Assembly: GCF_032854445.1 (NCBI RefSeq)
Contig: NC_088298.1
Span: 4,462,160 to 4,526,159, forward strand
DNA from: Liolophura sinensis
Taxonomy: Eukaryota; Mollusca; Polyplacophora; Chitonida; Chitonidae
Length of the DNA stretch: 64,000 nucleotides
Direction of reading: 5' to 3'
In this document: positions 21,901 through 32,790 of the stretch, in pieces
Position numbering within the stretch: the stretch's first letter is position 1
How the letters are laid out: each line of letters starts with the position of its first letter
Position numbers and translations under genes: made by a program
The notes under the pieces: model-generated
Databases searched by the model: none
The model's input: only the letters and a program-made list of their open reading frames with translations
What the model was told of the DNA's origin: nothing

Positions 21901-24900
21901 GTGGTGGCTTCTAAGATGAGATTTACAAAGTTTAGTGAATGTGGCCTCAGAATTACTTCCATCGTTTTTGGCGGTGTTTAAGTTTACCAGACTACCAGAC
22001 TGTCTGTGGAGTTTTGTGTAACGTAAGACAGGCGGACATATGCGAGACTAATTATTATGTATTGTAATGGATAGGTCTTGCCAGCCAAAATTAAACAGGA
22101 ATATACCAATGTGTCCGGTCAAATCGTCAAAAAATGAAATGGATATACTTATTTATTTATTTGGTGTTTTACGCCGTACTAAAGAATATTTCACTTATAT
22201 GACGGTGGCCAGCATGGTGGGAGGAAACCGGGCAGAGCTCGGGGGAAACTCTCGACTATCCGCAGGAAATGGATATAATGGAAATTGGCATTTTGTTCGC
22301 CGAGAAACATGACAGTCAAACGTAGCCACGCTTGAAAAAATCCGGGGGAGGATAAAGAACGCGGGAAATATTTACTGAAGTCTTTTTCACTTACACGACG
22401 GTAGCCAGTTCATGGCAGAAGGAATGAAGAACTGATTATTTCATTACGCCACTTCAGCAGTATTGCAGCCATATTCGTGGCCAGATCATAACATGGGTTG
22501 CTTTGATCCATTTTCAGGTAATCAATTTAATATAGGAAGTTTATAATTTGTACACTGATTTTTTTTACTGCATAACAATGTACCAACCGCAATTTGAGTT
22601 TTTTTTCCTGTTTTGAGTTTGGCTTTTTGGCCACTTGCAGTTTATTTATTTATTTGACTGGTGTTTTCCACCGTACGCAAAAATACACTTGCAATTTCTT
22701 ACGTAAGTCTTAAGTTGCTTGAGAAAAACGAGCACTCAACTCAGTTGCAGTATGCTGACACCATACCCACCAGCATTTGGCCTATCCGTTAAGCTGAGAG
22801 CCAAGTGAGACAATACCTGATGTAACGCTCTCTAATAATTCGACCATTCCAATGAGACACCAGCAGAGGTAAATGTAGTATAGTTGGGCCAAGCTTATAG
22901 CTGTTTTGTGTGAAAACATCCCGTTTATTTTAGCTCCGCCTACTTTCTTTTCAGAAACTTGACATTTGTGCATGTAACGTCCGTAGAGCGACTTGTAGAA
23001 CTAAAACTGTATGGCCTGTTTGACGTCAATTAACGGGCTGGCGTGATTCTCGCGACAACTCGCGAGACTCACGTGGGTGGAATGTTTCTGCACTTCTGGC
23101 AGGAGCGCTAATCCTTCGGTAAACACGTGACCTCTACAGTTATCGTTAGCAGGCTTGACCTTCAGCCATTGGGGAAGTCGTGTAGGGGGGAAAAAGTCGT
23201 CGCACTTTTGTGAAATTTCGCCACCCGCTTCGGACCGAGTCAGGAAGCAGACTTAACACCTGTATATAGTATTGCCCACACCAGCTTTCATAAAAAAGCG
23301 AGGCATAGCTTAGCTTGTGGCGCCCGCGGGAATGGCTTAACAGTGTATCAACAAGGGTATTAAACACGTCATCAGAATTTACAATCTACTGACAAGGGTT
23401 CATAATGTCATGCATTACACACAATGCGTCGCTGATCTATTAACAAAAAGTTGTAGGCAACTATGACGACGACTGGTATCGAACTGCCTACCGTGGGAAT
23501 TATGTCTGGATCAACGAAACCCAAGGATTTTGCTTCGCAAATAAAAGCCATTAGTGCAAATATAACAGCATATGTTTGGATCAGCTACACTGCAATGTAT
23601 GTATCAACTTCGGTACAATCTGTTCATTTATAACTTAGTACTCAATACAGGCCTAAGATTACATTCACAAGACACACATAAAGAGAAAAGATAAATAAAG
23701 AACACACTATCCAATCAACAGAAAAGTAAATATATAAAGCTCATAATAAAAAGAGCAAAGTCAGTCAAAAAATAATTAAATAAAAAGAAAACAGGATAAA
23801 AAAATATGTAGGACTAATTTCACCTGTAAAAATGATGAATTTCTAAACTGATACGTGTGCCGGAAGTAGCTACAACTGCTAACTCACGGTGCAATCTTAT
23901 CCACCTCGTAACTCTCCTCGATATGTTCTTCTGCCACACCCAGAGCCGCCGACAAGACCAGCCGCTCATTGCCGCTCCGACGAGCCTCGTTTTCAAACTC
24001 ACGACGGAGATCCTGAAATGTACAAGTTTTCATATTAAGCCTACTCTTTACAGTGCATGTGCCATTCTCTACGCTCGCTTAATATCACTGCCACCACTAG
24101 ACAAGCTTGGACTTTTTTTGCCTGTACGCTGCACGTGTAGGGTTAGCATCACCACTGATGTCCTCCAGCAAACCTATAGTCGGCATTCATCAATAAATTT
24201 GTTTCAGTTTTCTGTTAAAATCATGATGTACATATTTTATATTAAGAGACTGTAAATGTACAAAGTACTGTTAGAAACAAAGATTGAGACAGAGTTTTTA
24301 TATTTTCTAAGATCATTTCCTGTCTCATCTTACTTCTTTAGCCTTATTGACCTAGAACATCCATTATGGTTGACGGCTGGTATGCGAATGTCTGTTTCGA
24401 CGCATATAGATTCATCACCGTAAGAGCAATGATCTGGGTGTTATTCAAGATTCCCGTATCTTATTTTCGTTGTGTCAGTGAAGAAAGGCGAAGATACAGA
24501 GCGGAGAGGTTGACTAATCTTGGCCAGCCAGGCCACCTGACTTGTTGCAAAACTACTGGTCTCGCGAGATAATGCGTGATATTTATCAGGTGTTATATAA
24601 CATTTTGAACACAAACACACACGTACCAATGTTAAGCTCTCTCTTTTACAAACCGAAATGCTGTACATAAATGTAAGAATGTTACATCCAACATTTTGGC
24701 AGTGGTAAAGGTGTAAAACATGGTGCTAGTGGGCAATGTGTGAACAATTGAATGAGGTGTTCTAACAATGGATGGTTCCAACACATTCGACTATCCCTTC
24801 TCGTGAAAATGTTACCTTTCATTCCATTCCCGGTGAAAGAAATTGGTGACGTCATGACGTCACAGAAAGATTGAGAATTTGTACCCAATCTGTGGGACAT

Positions 24901-27900
24901 CTGGTTGACCTATGTGCAACAATATTGCTTATGACTAGTCTTTATTCACCAATTGAGAAAGGTCTGTTGCAAGGTGGTTGGATTTTACTCGTAATGTATG
25001 TGACCATTCATCTGCTTTCACAATGTTGTTGTTGTTCTGTTGGTTGTGATTCTGCTGAAGGACTAAGTAGTCCTGAGAGCTGGGGCCGATCCTGCTGAAG
25101 GACTAGGTATTCCTGAGGGCTGGGCCCGATTCTGCGGGTGGACTAAGTATTCATGAGGGCTGGGACCGATTCTGCTGACGGACTACATATTCCTGAGAGC
25201 TGGGGCCGATTCTGCTGAAGGACTAGGTATTCCTGAGGGCTGGGCCCGATTCTGCGGGTGGACTAAGTATTCATGAGGGCTGGGACCGATTCTGCTGACG
25301 GACTACATATTCCTGAGAGCTGGGGCCGATTCTGCTGATGGACTAAGTATTCCTGAGAGCTGGGCCCGATTCTGCTGACGGACTAAGTGTTCCTGAGGGC
25401 TGGGGCCGATTCTGCTGATGGACTAAGTATTCCTGAGGGCTGGGACCGATTCTGCTGACGGACTAAGTATTCCTGGGTGCTGGGACCTATTCTGCTGGGA
25501 GACTAAGTATTCCTGAGGGCTGGGGCCGATTCTGCGGGTGTACTAATTATTCCTGAGGGCTGGGACCGATTCTGCTGATGGACTAAGTATTCCTGAGGGC
25601 TGGGACCGATTCTGCTGGTGGACTAAGTATTCCTGAAAGCTGGGACGGAATTGCCTGTTGGACTAAGTATTCTTGTGAGCTAGGGCCGATTCTGCTGATG
25701 GACTAAGTATGCCTGAGGGCTGTGGACGATTCATCTAACGGACTAAGTATTCCTGAGGGCTGGGCGCGATTCTGCTGACAGACTAAGTATTCCTGAGGGC
25801 TGGGGCCGATTCTGCTGGTGGACTAAGTATTCCTGAAAGCTGGGACCGATTCTGCTGGTGGGCTAAGTATTCCTGAGGACTGTGGACGATTTTGCTAACG
25901 GACTAGATATTCCTGAAAGCTGGGATTGATTCTCCTGGTGGACTAAGTATTCCTGAGAGCTGGGGCCGATTCTGCGGAAGGACTAAGTGTTCCTGAGGGT
26001 TGGGGCCGATTCTGCGGGTGGACTAAGCATACCTGAGGGCTGGAGCCGAATTTACTGGGGGACTAAGTATTTCTGAGCGCCAGGGCCGAGTCCACAAAAC
26101 CATTTCTGACTTAAGTCAAAATTTAAAACTTCCTTACAAAGCTTAGTTTTACACTAAGTTGAAATTTGGACACATTTGTCTTAAGATGGCATTGGTGAGG
26201 TGGATACAATTTTAACATCTTAAGTCTAACAATAAGCTTTAAGATCTCATTTCAGTACAATCGGCCCTGGGGGCCCGTTTCACAAAGCGCAAGTTACATT
26301 ACCTGTACTTAAATTCCATGGCGACCAGTGCTGTAGATATTACGTCACCATGGAAGATACGTGTACGTACCGCTTCGTTCGCTTTGTCAGACGGGCTCCC
26401 GGTCCCTTTGCACGGTCATGTATGTATACGCTTTGGATTTTACGTCGTACTTAACAACTTTTCAGTTGAGTACAAGTTGGAACGATTTAAGTATTTACAT
26501 GTCTATGACCACTTCCTAACTATATATATCATATTATCATTGCTGCTCTGGTTTTGCTCTCTATGCTGTAGTTTTTTAAATATTGATAATGTATTTATTC
26601 GGCTATGTAGAGGTCTTACTAAAACCAGTAAACACAGGACGAGTTGTCCCAATCTATACATGGTGTTACCGATATGAGCTGTCGCTCTCGAAGGCTCATA
26701 GCTTCCTATCTTACATTTTTTCTGTTTTATAATCCTTCGTATAAGTGAAATATTCTTAAATACAGCGTAAACACCAATCAAATAAATAAGTAAATAAAAC
26801 TCCAATGAAATTAACCAATAAATCAATCAATCAATCATTGATTGAGAGAATGATGGTGGTATCGATTATTAGTTACGGGGTGACTATTTGATTACTTTAG
26901 TCTTCTATAGCTAATACTGAGTCAATTAACTCGAGATGTTTAAAACCCGAACTGAGAAGAAAAACAGATTAAATGTCTTGCTGCTTCGCATGCCTTTAAT
27001 TACCAGTGCCCCGTTAATGCTTCGTGTATATACGCATTTATCAACAGGCGTGTTGAAATGACATTTAGGGATCCCTTAGTAAGCAGTTGCAGCTTTTGAT
27101 CTTGCCGAAGCATGTGTGCAATAAAGCAACTGCACACAAGGTGCGAGCATTGTTCCATCAGGTCCGCAGTTTTCCGTGTTAACGGAACATGGGCTGGGAT
27201 GATAGTTGTCGAACCGGTCCGCGCTAATCGTGCTGAGCATAAGCAGCTTTCAGCCTTTATCGTATCTACCTTAAGCTTATACTTCCTGTCTCATTCAAGT
27301 CATACTTTCAATTTACTGTGCCTGCATGACTCCAGCCATCCTTAAGCATTTCCTCCGCAGCACTGAATGAAGGCAGATCGCTTGCTTTACAGTGTCAAGA
27401 TACACACCTGTGGCTGACTTACGTCTTGTAGAAGATTTATAAATGAGTACGTGTAAGTAAGGGAGGTAAAATAGTATCCAGGTGAAAATTGGGTTCTGAG
27501 CTAAGCATCTGTGTGTCTGACGTCCAACAAACGATCACAGTAAAGTGTTTGGAAAGGTCAGGTGTCACAACCTGACTTGTAGGTCGATATACTAGGCCTA
27601 CCTTAGTAATGTAGCCTAGTAGTTTGAAAGCCATTTGCGATTGTTAAATTTGTTAGATTTAAGAGAAATTCTGTTGCCTAAGTGATGCTAGAATGTATTC
27701 AATGTTACTGCAGCTGATTATTCTGTTAAACATAGTAGATATATATTCCATTAATTCCACACTAAGACTGGATGAGACTAACAGGATATACTGTTAAATA
27801 TGACGTAGTATTGTGTTATAATAACCGAATAAAGAGACTTTTTGTTACAATTCAGAGATTACTTTTTTTTAAATGTATTAGGCTGACAGGCTTGCTGCTA

Positions 27901-30900
27901 ATGGAGACCATCAATTGTACCAAATCCATTTGGGGAAAATCCCCCCCCCCCACCCACCTCCGCGTATATGATCCAATATTACAAAGTTACGTAGTGCAAC
28001 ACTGTTCATAACATCTTCTGTTTGGCGAAATGAAAGCTGTTTTGAGGTCTGTAAGGTAAGGTTATATGATACTAATACTCTTGTCATCCACCAAATCAGG
28101 CTGTATGATTTCTAATGTTAGAACATTTAGGTGTCTTACAACAATCGTTAACCGTAATGGACGATTAATAACAATAACTACCAGGTCAATTTCCAAAACT
28201 AAACTACCACGCAGAGAAATATCTCCCGATTCAATAGAGTATGGTAATAATGATGTACCTCGGCTTCCAAACAGACACTTGTATACCAGTAGGGGAGTTT
28301 CGAGTGCAAAAACACTCCTACTGTGTCATGTGAATGGTGAAAAATGATAGGCAACTTTTGCTAAAATTGATTTACTGATCACCCGTTTCACCCTTTTCCA
28401 GAGGCACAAATGACACCTGTGTCCATTAGGAACTTCTCAAGTTCACAAACGTTCACATTCTCAACTTTGTCCGTCATTCGTTCACTCTAAAATACTTATG
28501 ACACGTTGGTCATGACGCCCTTGTTATTGTGAATGTGATCCTAAACAGTTACGTAACATTTTTGACATGTCACATGATACAGTTGGACTTTTTTTACCTT
28601 CAATAATAAAACAGTTCGAACTCAAAACTCCCGTATTGTCAACCATTATAATAATGGACGCTCTGGATCAATAATTACCAGTACAATTTTCCAAAGAAGG
28701 TTTAATGCAGACACTACCATGAAGAGAAATGTTTCCTAATTTTATGGTAAAATGTCGACGTTATAGGGCATCTCGGCGTCGAAACAGACATACCTAGAGG
28801 CTGCGTTCAGAGTGGTCAAATTTTAAAGCCGCATAAAACAGCGCATGGGAAGCAGTTATCAGTTTTCAATCTTACAGCAAAGACAATCAATATTCTATAT
28901 AGACATGGCACCCAATTTAAAATTCATTGAAAACTCGTAGTCCGTGGATAATTTCGGGTTATAGAATGCGAATATAGGTATAGCAGTCGCTCTGTGGTTA
29001 GAACTGTTCAAAGCATTGCAAACTGAGACAAAACAACATACCGACATAGATGAAAGCTGGCTTTAAATGAAGCTTACAGTTTTTTAAGTTTGGAAACTGA
29101 ACGAAATCAATCCACTGCAATCCAGCAATTTTACTGCAAAGAAGTCAGTAAAAAACACCAAATACCTCCAATATTATTAAAATGTGTGCCCTGCAAATCT
29201 CTTCAAAATATATTAACTTCATATTTATCCAGCTTTAACAAAGTTATAACCTACATCTTTTAGCTATGACACAATCGTCAACAGTTCAGTCATTTTCAAG
29301 ACATGTTGTATGCATGTACGTATGCATGCATGTTTGATGTTATACGTCGTACTTAACTATTTTTCCTGTCATATGACGACGAGGAGTCATTAGATGTGTG
29401 TATATATACTGTGTCTTCTTGTGGAAGGGCGAGTCCATTCCGTTAAAGTGCTGCCGCCACTGAAGTATCATGCCGAAGTCACCAGACATGACACCCACCC
29501 AGTCACATTATACTGACACCATGTCAACCAGTGCTGTTTCCTTGCTTTGACCTCTGAGTGCTGAGAGCCAAGCAAGACAGCAACCAGTGCCATGTTTAAA
29601 GTCTTTGGGAATCACTAGAACTGGGTTTGACACAAGGCAGGAAAAAACATTATCTTTTGGAGGAGAGTATACGTCCTAAATTGCGCCTTCCCCTTTGGCA
29701 CATCCTGGCGACAACAGACACTGAGATGAATCTCTTCTTGTAATCTGATAACATGTCTGAATGAACTTCCATTCTTGTGATCTGATGACATGTCTGAATG
29801 AGCTTCATTCCTTCTGGTCTAATGACTTGTGTGAATGAGCTTCATTTCTTGTGATCTGATGACTTGTCTGAATGAGCTTGATTTTTTGTGGTCTGATGAC
29901 ATGTCTGAATGAGCTTGAATTCTTGTGATCTGATGACTTGTCTGAATGAGCTTGAATTCTTGTGATCTGATGACTTGTCTGAATGAGCTTCATTTCTTGT
30001 GATCTGATGACTTGTCTGAATGAGCTTGAATTCTTGTGATCTGATGACTTGTCTGAATGAGCTTGAATTCTTGTGATCTGATGACTTGTCTGAATGAGCT
30101 TCATTTCTTGTGATCTGATGACATGTCTGAATGAGCTTGAATTCTTGTGATCTGATGACATGTCTGAATGAGCTTGAATTCTTGTGATCTGATGACATGT
30201 CTAAATGAGCTTGAATTCTTGTGATCTGATGACTTGTCTGAATGAGCTTCATTTCTTGTGATCTGATGACATGTCTGAATGAGCTTGAATTCTTGTGATC
30301 TGATGACATGTCTAAATGAGCTTGAATTCTTGTGATCTGATGACATGTCTGAATGAGCTTCATTTCTTTAATTTATAATTACTGACATTCTGCTTTTCCC
30401 ATTGTCTAATTCGGCTTAATCGTATTGAATTAATTACTTTACTTTGAACATAAGCAAATAAAATCAAAAATGTCACCTCAGCGTTTCCTTTTTTGGCATA
30501 AAAAATACGTCATAACAAAACACGTCATAACAAAACGCAGTGTAAAGACTCACTCTCAATGATAATACCAATGTACATGCATATACGGGATAAAACAAAC
30601 TCATTCAGAGTTTTCCGTTTAAAATGTCAAACTTGAACGCATGAATAGCTTGACTGGCATCAAAAGATACATGTCAGATCATAAGGTAGATCTTATGATA
30701 CAGGAAATACTAAATCTTATTTCCTGTAAAAAGGCAGACATTTCTAGTTTTTATGCATTATATTATGAGCAATTTTTGTTATTAGATAAAAAAAAACTTC
30801 TTTTCTAAGTACCCATCCCCACCCCCAACAAAAAAACTGTACCTACGAGCTGCCATGCCAACCAGTTAATGATTTCAGCACCTAAACATAGACGGAGGTA

Positions 30901-31974
30901 TCAGAGCGTGTGTTTTCTTGTGAAAACTTTTGCAACATTTTAAGGAGGCAATAATCTCTGCTTTTGTGAAAAATTTAATCTAGCGTTTTGCACCAAGCAT
31001 AAGAGATCACATTGATTCTTTTTTAAAATCCACTCACCTTCAATAACAGCGTAAACTTGAATTTCGACTCAGGCGGATCACCAGGATACTCCCAGTCCAC
31101 ATCGAGGCCGTCGAATTCACGGTCCCGGATGTACGTAATACAATTTCTCGCGAAAGTCACGCGAGAATCCCTGTTTTCTATCACAGTATGAAATCCCTCT
31201 CCGGAATACTTAGCGCCCCCTATCGATAGCACCGTCTTCAGTTTGGGATTGCGCCTTTTCAAGTCCGTGAAATGTGCGTAATTTCCTTTGACCCCATTTT
31301 TTGTCTCGTCGTAGGGGTCTGTGGCCGCCAGCGTCAGGTTTTCAGGGTCAACTTTGGCGAAGGCAAATATCAGATGTGTGCAGAGGTGTGGATTTATGTC
31401 CTGGATAGGCAGTCTGGCCTCTGGGCTTAACTTCATAGGAGCCCAGTTTGTGAAGTAACACACAGCCAGGTAGTTCTCCCCTGTACAGGTCAAAGATGAA
31501 AGACAAAAACGGCAAGATTAAATCAATGCACGTGTCGCCAAATCGTTCAAGCTACGGAAGCGCATTTTTGACATTACAGCTATTCAAAGAAAATACTACA
31601 TATCATTTTACCTCATTATTACAGATCAACGTACCATGTATAAAAAAATGAACTTAATTTATTTCATGTTTTATGCCGTATTCAAGAATTTTTCCCGATA
31701 CGAAGGAGGCGAGCAGTATGGCGGGGGGAAACCGGTGCATAGCCCATGACTATCCACAGGTTGCTGACGGATCTCCTGACGTACGACCAGAGAGGAAGCC
31801 CTCATTCTTTAAGGCTAAGACTAATATATCCTGAATGAAATGTGTTGTATTAGCCGCAGTTTAAGGCTGACAGCATTTGGTTTTATCTCCAGTAAATTGA
31901 CTGTGACGTCACCTACCTTGAGCCGAACCTATCCATTCAAGGAACGTATAAAGCAGCAACGTCAGAGAAATCAT
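18465..31974 (-). CDS. GH18 chitinase, membrane-anchored type, seven exons
   Basis: Endo-acting family 18 glycosidase that cleaves chitin with retention of configuration. Exons, 5' to 3': 31974-31917, 31480-31038, 24012-23888, 20732-20609, 20192-20007, 19674-19555 and 18914-18465. All junctions are GT-AG and all phases agree, giving 501 residues. Residues 1-19 are a signal peptide (MISLTLLLYTFLEWIGSAQ). The catalytic strand FDGLDVDWEYPG has D143, D146, D148 and the acid E150. YLDFMSLMTYDYHGPW (210-225), GIAASGRTF and GGVMIWSLDLDDFSGTYC follow, all typical of the barrel. There is no CBM14 domain. Instead a Thr-rich stalk (about 396-465) leads to a hydrophobic end (about 483-501), which suggests a GPI or membrane anchor. 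Its role (digestion, moulting of chitinous structures, immunity or shell) cannot be told from the sequence. Confidence 0.95.
19555..19674 (-). CDS. Chitinase exon 6, insertion domain
   Basis: Acceptor TTTCTTCAG, donor GTACGG. It is exactly 40 codons: ICNFLSDGGEYQWDDIQKTP, FAYKENQWVGFDDPKSVQAK. W.GFDDP.S...K is the conserved closing part of the insertion domain. Confidence 0.95.
20007..20192 (-). CDS. Chitinase exon 5
   Basis: Acceptor TTTTTGTCAG, donor GTATAT. It encodes EWSVNRWVEAGAPREKLVLG, IAASGRTFTLQDNSTTGVGA, PAIGPGIQGEFTLVPGVLSY and YE. GIAASGRTFTL corresponds to the conserved G.P.YGR.F segment. The GLY/PRO-rich part starts the alpha/beta insertion found in secreted animal chitinases. 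Confidence 0.95.
20609..20732 (-). CDS. Chitinase exon 4, MTYDYHG motif
   Basis: Acceptor CTCCTCAG, donor GTAAAT. It encodes YLDFMSLMTYDYHGPWSGLT, GLNSPLFSRADNIRFHQQLSQ. The Met, Tyr and Asp of MTYDYHG line the active site in family 18. Confidence 0.95.
21000..21300 (+). repeat. Dispersed repeat family D, copy in chitinase intron 3
   Basis: Shares with 32270-32575 and 40140-40385: CAACAGTTTTCA..ATGTTGGAAAG, then AGTATATCAGTTGTCGATAA or close variants, AAAATATGT, and CAGTTGCGCTTTGATT. Also TATGGACGTTCCAGGTCAAC at the front, shared with 34790. Confidence 0.75.
22149..22265 (-). mobile_element. SINE family A, 3' fragment
   Basis: TTATTTATTTATTTGGTGTT, GCCGTACTAAAGAATATTTC, GGGAGGAAACCGGGCAGAGC. 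The tRNA-like head is missing. Two still shorter pieces of the same family lie at about 22380-22410 and 22645-22690. Confidence 0.8.
22690..23887. other. Rest of chitinase intron 3
   Basis: No exon recognised. At 23051-23070 TCTCGCGA and TCGCGAGA form an inverted pair four bases apart. The DNA from about 23600 to 23820 is very AT-rich. Confidence 0.45.
23888..24012 (-). CDS. Chitinase exon 3
   Basis: Acceptor CATTTCAG, donor GTGAGT. It encodes DLRREFENEARRSGNERLVL, SAALGVAEEHIEESYEVDKI and A, the helix and strand before the MxYDxH motif. It ends in phase 2; the split codon becomes Pro. Confidence 0.93.
24014..25034. other. Chitinase intron 2, unique part before the minisatellite
   Basis: No repeat or exon is supported. 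GTCTGTTTCGACGCATA near 24390 recurs as GTCTCTTTCGACGCATAG near 43590, so a dispersed fragment is present. Confidence 0.45.
25035..26095 (+). repeat. Minisatellite, 40-bp unit, with a 120-bp higher-order block
   Basis: About 26 copies of GACTAAGTATTCCTGAGGGC plus TGGGACCGATTCTGCTGATG. The 120 bases at 25081-25200 are repeated almost exactly at 25201-25320, so three-unit blocks were duplicated recently. It lies inside the 7-kb second intron of the chitinase gene. Confidence 0.95.
26098..26330. mobile_element. Fragment of an element with GGCCCGTTTCACAAAGC end
   Basis: GGGGGCCCGTTTCACAAAGC at about 26269 closes a stretch rich in CTTAAGT and TTAAGTC steps. Such GGGCCCGTTTCA.AAAGC ends are often seen on nonautonomous elements in marine invertebrates, from memory. 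The left end is not defined. Confidence 0.4.
26520..26600 (+). repeat. Family C, 3' fragment
   Basis: TTATCATTGCTGCTCTGGTT then TCTCTATGCTGTAG and a T/A-rich end, as in the other copies. A piece of SINE B (TTTTACGTCGTACTTAACAA) lies just left at 26440, and a SINE A tail at 26735-26800. Confidence 0.6.
26735..26800 (+). mobile_element. SINE family A, tail fragment
   Basis: GTATAAGTGAAATATTCTTA, AATACAGCGTAAACACCAAT and CAAATAAATAAGTAAATAAA. Only the last 65 bases of the element. Confidence 0.8.
26801..28279. other. Chitinase intron 2, no feature recognised
   Basis: Unique-looking AT-rich DNA with a C12-class run near 27942. No exon with matching phase is seen. Confidence 0.45.
28280..28625 (+). 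repeat. Dispersed repeat family F, copy 2
   Basis: Same orientation as 17765-18080 and the same order of shared phrases, including GAGGCACAAATGA and TGTCACATGATACAGTTGGA. It is followed at 28640-28870 by phrases of family D (ATAATGGACGCTCTGGATCA), so the two may be parts of one longer element. Confidence 0.7.
28871..29320. other. Chitinase intron 2, no feature recognised
   Basis: AT-rich, no repeat or exon supported. Confidence 0.4.
29325..29650 (-). mobile_element. SINE family B, variant B2
   Basis: From the tail: GATGTTATACGTCGTACTTA, TCATATGACGACGAGGAGTC, GTGTATATATACTGTGTCTT, GCCGCCACTGAAGTATCATG, AGACATGACACCCACCCAGT, CACATTATACTGACACCATG and CTGAGTGCTGAGAGCCAAGC. The tRNA-like head is missing or decayed. 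Confidence 0.75.
29745..30370 (-). repeat. Minisatellite, 37-bp unit
   Basis: About 17 very uniform copies of GAATGAGCTTGAATTCTTGT plus GATCTGATGACATGTCT. Three units make 111 bases, that is 37 codons, so all three reverse frames stay open and give HKNSSSFRHVIRSQE-like repeats. These frames are by-products of the unit length. It lies in chitinase intron 2. Confidence 0.95.
30371..31037. other. Chitinase intron 2, end nearest exon 2
   Basis: AT-rich, no repeat recognised. It carries the donor GTGAGT of exon 2 at 31037-31032. Confidence 0.5.
31038..31480 (-). CDS. Chitinase exon 2, N-terminal barrel with catalytic motif
   Basis: Acceptor CTGTACAG, donor GTGAGT. It starts ENYLAVCYFTNWAPMKLSPE, the usual first strand of a secreted chitinase, and contains CTHLIFAFAKV, LKTVLSIGGAKYSGEGF and the active site FDGLDVDWEYPG with the proton donor Glu. 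It ends KFKFTLLLK. Confidence 0.96.
31660..31795 (-). mobile_element. SINE family A fragment in chitinase intron 1
   Basis: TTTATGCCGTATTCAAGAAT, GGCGGGGGGAAACCGG, ACTATCCACAGGTTGCTGAC and CCAGAGAGGAAGCC. Diverged, head missing. Confidence 0.75.
31917..31974 (-). CDS. Chitinase exon 1, signal peptide
   Basis: ATG at 31974-31972. It encodes MISLTLLLYTFLEWIGSAQ, a short hydrophobic signal sequence, and ends one base into a Gly codon before the donor GTAGGT. The next exon supplies GG, giving an in-frame join. Confidence 0.85.
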
Positions 31975-32269
31975 GAGCCTTGATAGTGATGATGTCACCT
32001 CTTCTGTGGATGAAAAATTCATAAAAATTAACTATTGTATGAATATATTAAAAAAATCATACAAATAAAACCAGGGCAGCAACGACAGTGTGACACTTGG
32101 CTAATCGTCACAAGTAGTCGATCAAACACAGCCTCTTGTCAATTTATCTGTCAGGATTTTATTTCAAATTTCATGTACATGTATATACCTAAAAAGTAAC
32201 AACCTCTGCGCCCTTACGACATAGTTTAAATAAAATTAGACCAAAAATATGCGGCTATGGGTAGAAACA
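31975..32269 (-). other. 5' flank of the chitinase gene
   Basis: This should hold the promoter. No clear TATA box could be assigned with confidence. TGATGATGTCACCTC lies just upstream of the start codon. Confidence 0.35.
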
Positions 32270-32575
32270 GACATTCATATGCCAGTCGACAACCAAGATT
32301 CCGGGTCTGGGTTAATGATCGCAAGGCCACTTCCCAAAAAGACGTTTAATACGAATTACCAAATTACGAAGAGTTTATAAAGTCTACTTTGAATCAAAGT
32401 GAAGCACTCAACAGTTTTCAAAAATGTTGGAAAGACAGAAGGTATGCTGAAGGCGAAAAAATGGAATCATTCTTCATATCGGCTACACGTTAGTATATAA
32501 AGTTGTCGATATTAAAATATGTGTCCCAGTTGCACTTTGCATTTGAACTGTTCACATATCAACACGATCAACACG
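32270..32575 (+). repeat. Dispersed repeat family D copy
   Basis: Contains CAACAGTTTTCAAAAATGTT, GTTAGTATATAAAGTTGTCG, AAAATATGTGTCCCAGTTGC and ACACGAT, matching 21000-21300 and 40140-40385. Confidence 0.75.
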
Positions 32576-32629
32576 ATGAATGTACACCCTTGCCTAGAGT
32601 TGCTTCTATCCTCATCGCTTTCACTGGCC

Positions 32630-32790
32630 TATATATAATTAAAGATGTACAGCATAGAGAGAAAAATACAGCAGCGATGGCAGTGTTATAGCTGGGAAAT
32701 GGTCACACGTAACCACTGAAATACGGCCTATTTACGTCAGTTAGGGTTTTATTCTAACTGTTCATGTAAATGCATAAATAGTAGCAAATT
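32630..32790 (-). repeat. Dispersed repeat family C copy
   Basis: Reverse orientation: ATAATTAAAGATGTACAGCA, ATAGCTGGGAAATGGTCACA, TGAAATACGGCC, TTCTAACTGTTCATGTAAAT. The forward copy at 34230 has the same series. Confidence 0.75.

Noticed and set aside
29805-30363. Reverse frames of 81-173 codons with SSDHKNSSSFRHVIRSQ repeats
   Set aside because: They arise from the 37-bp tandem unit. All three frames are open in the same way, which real coding would not show.
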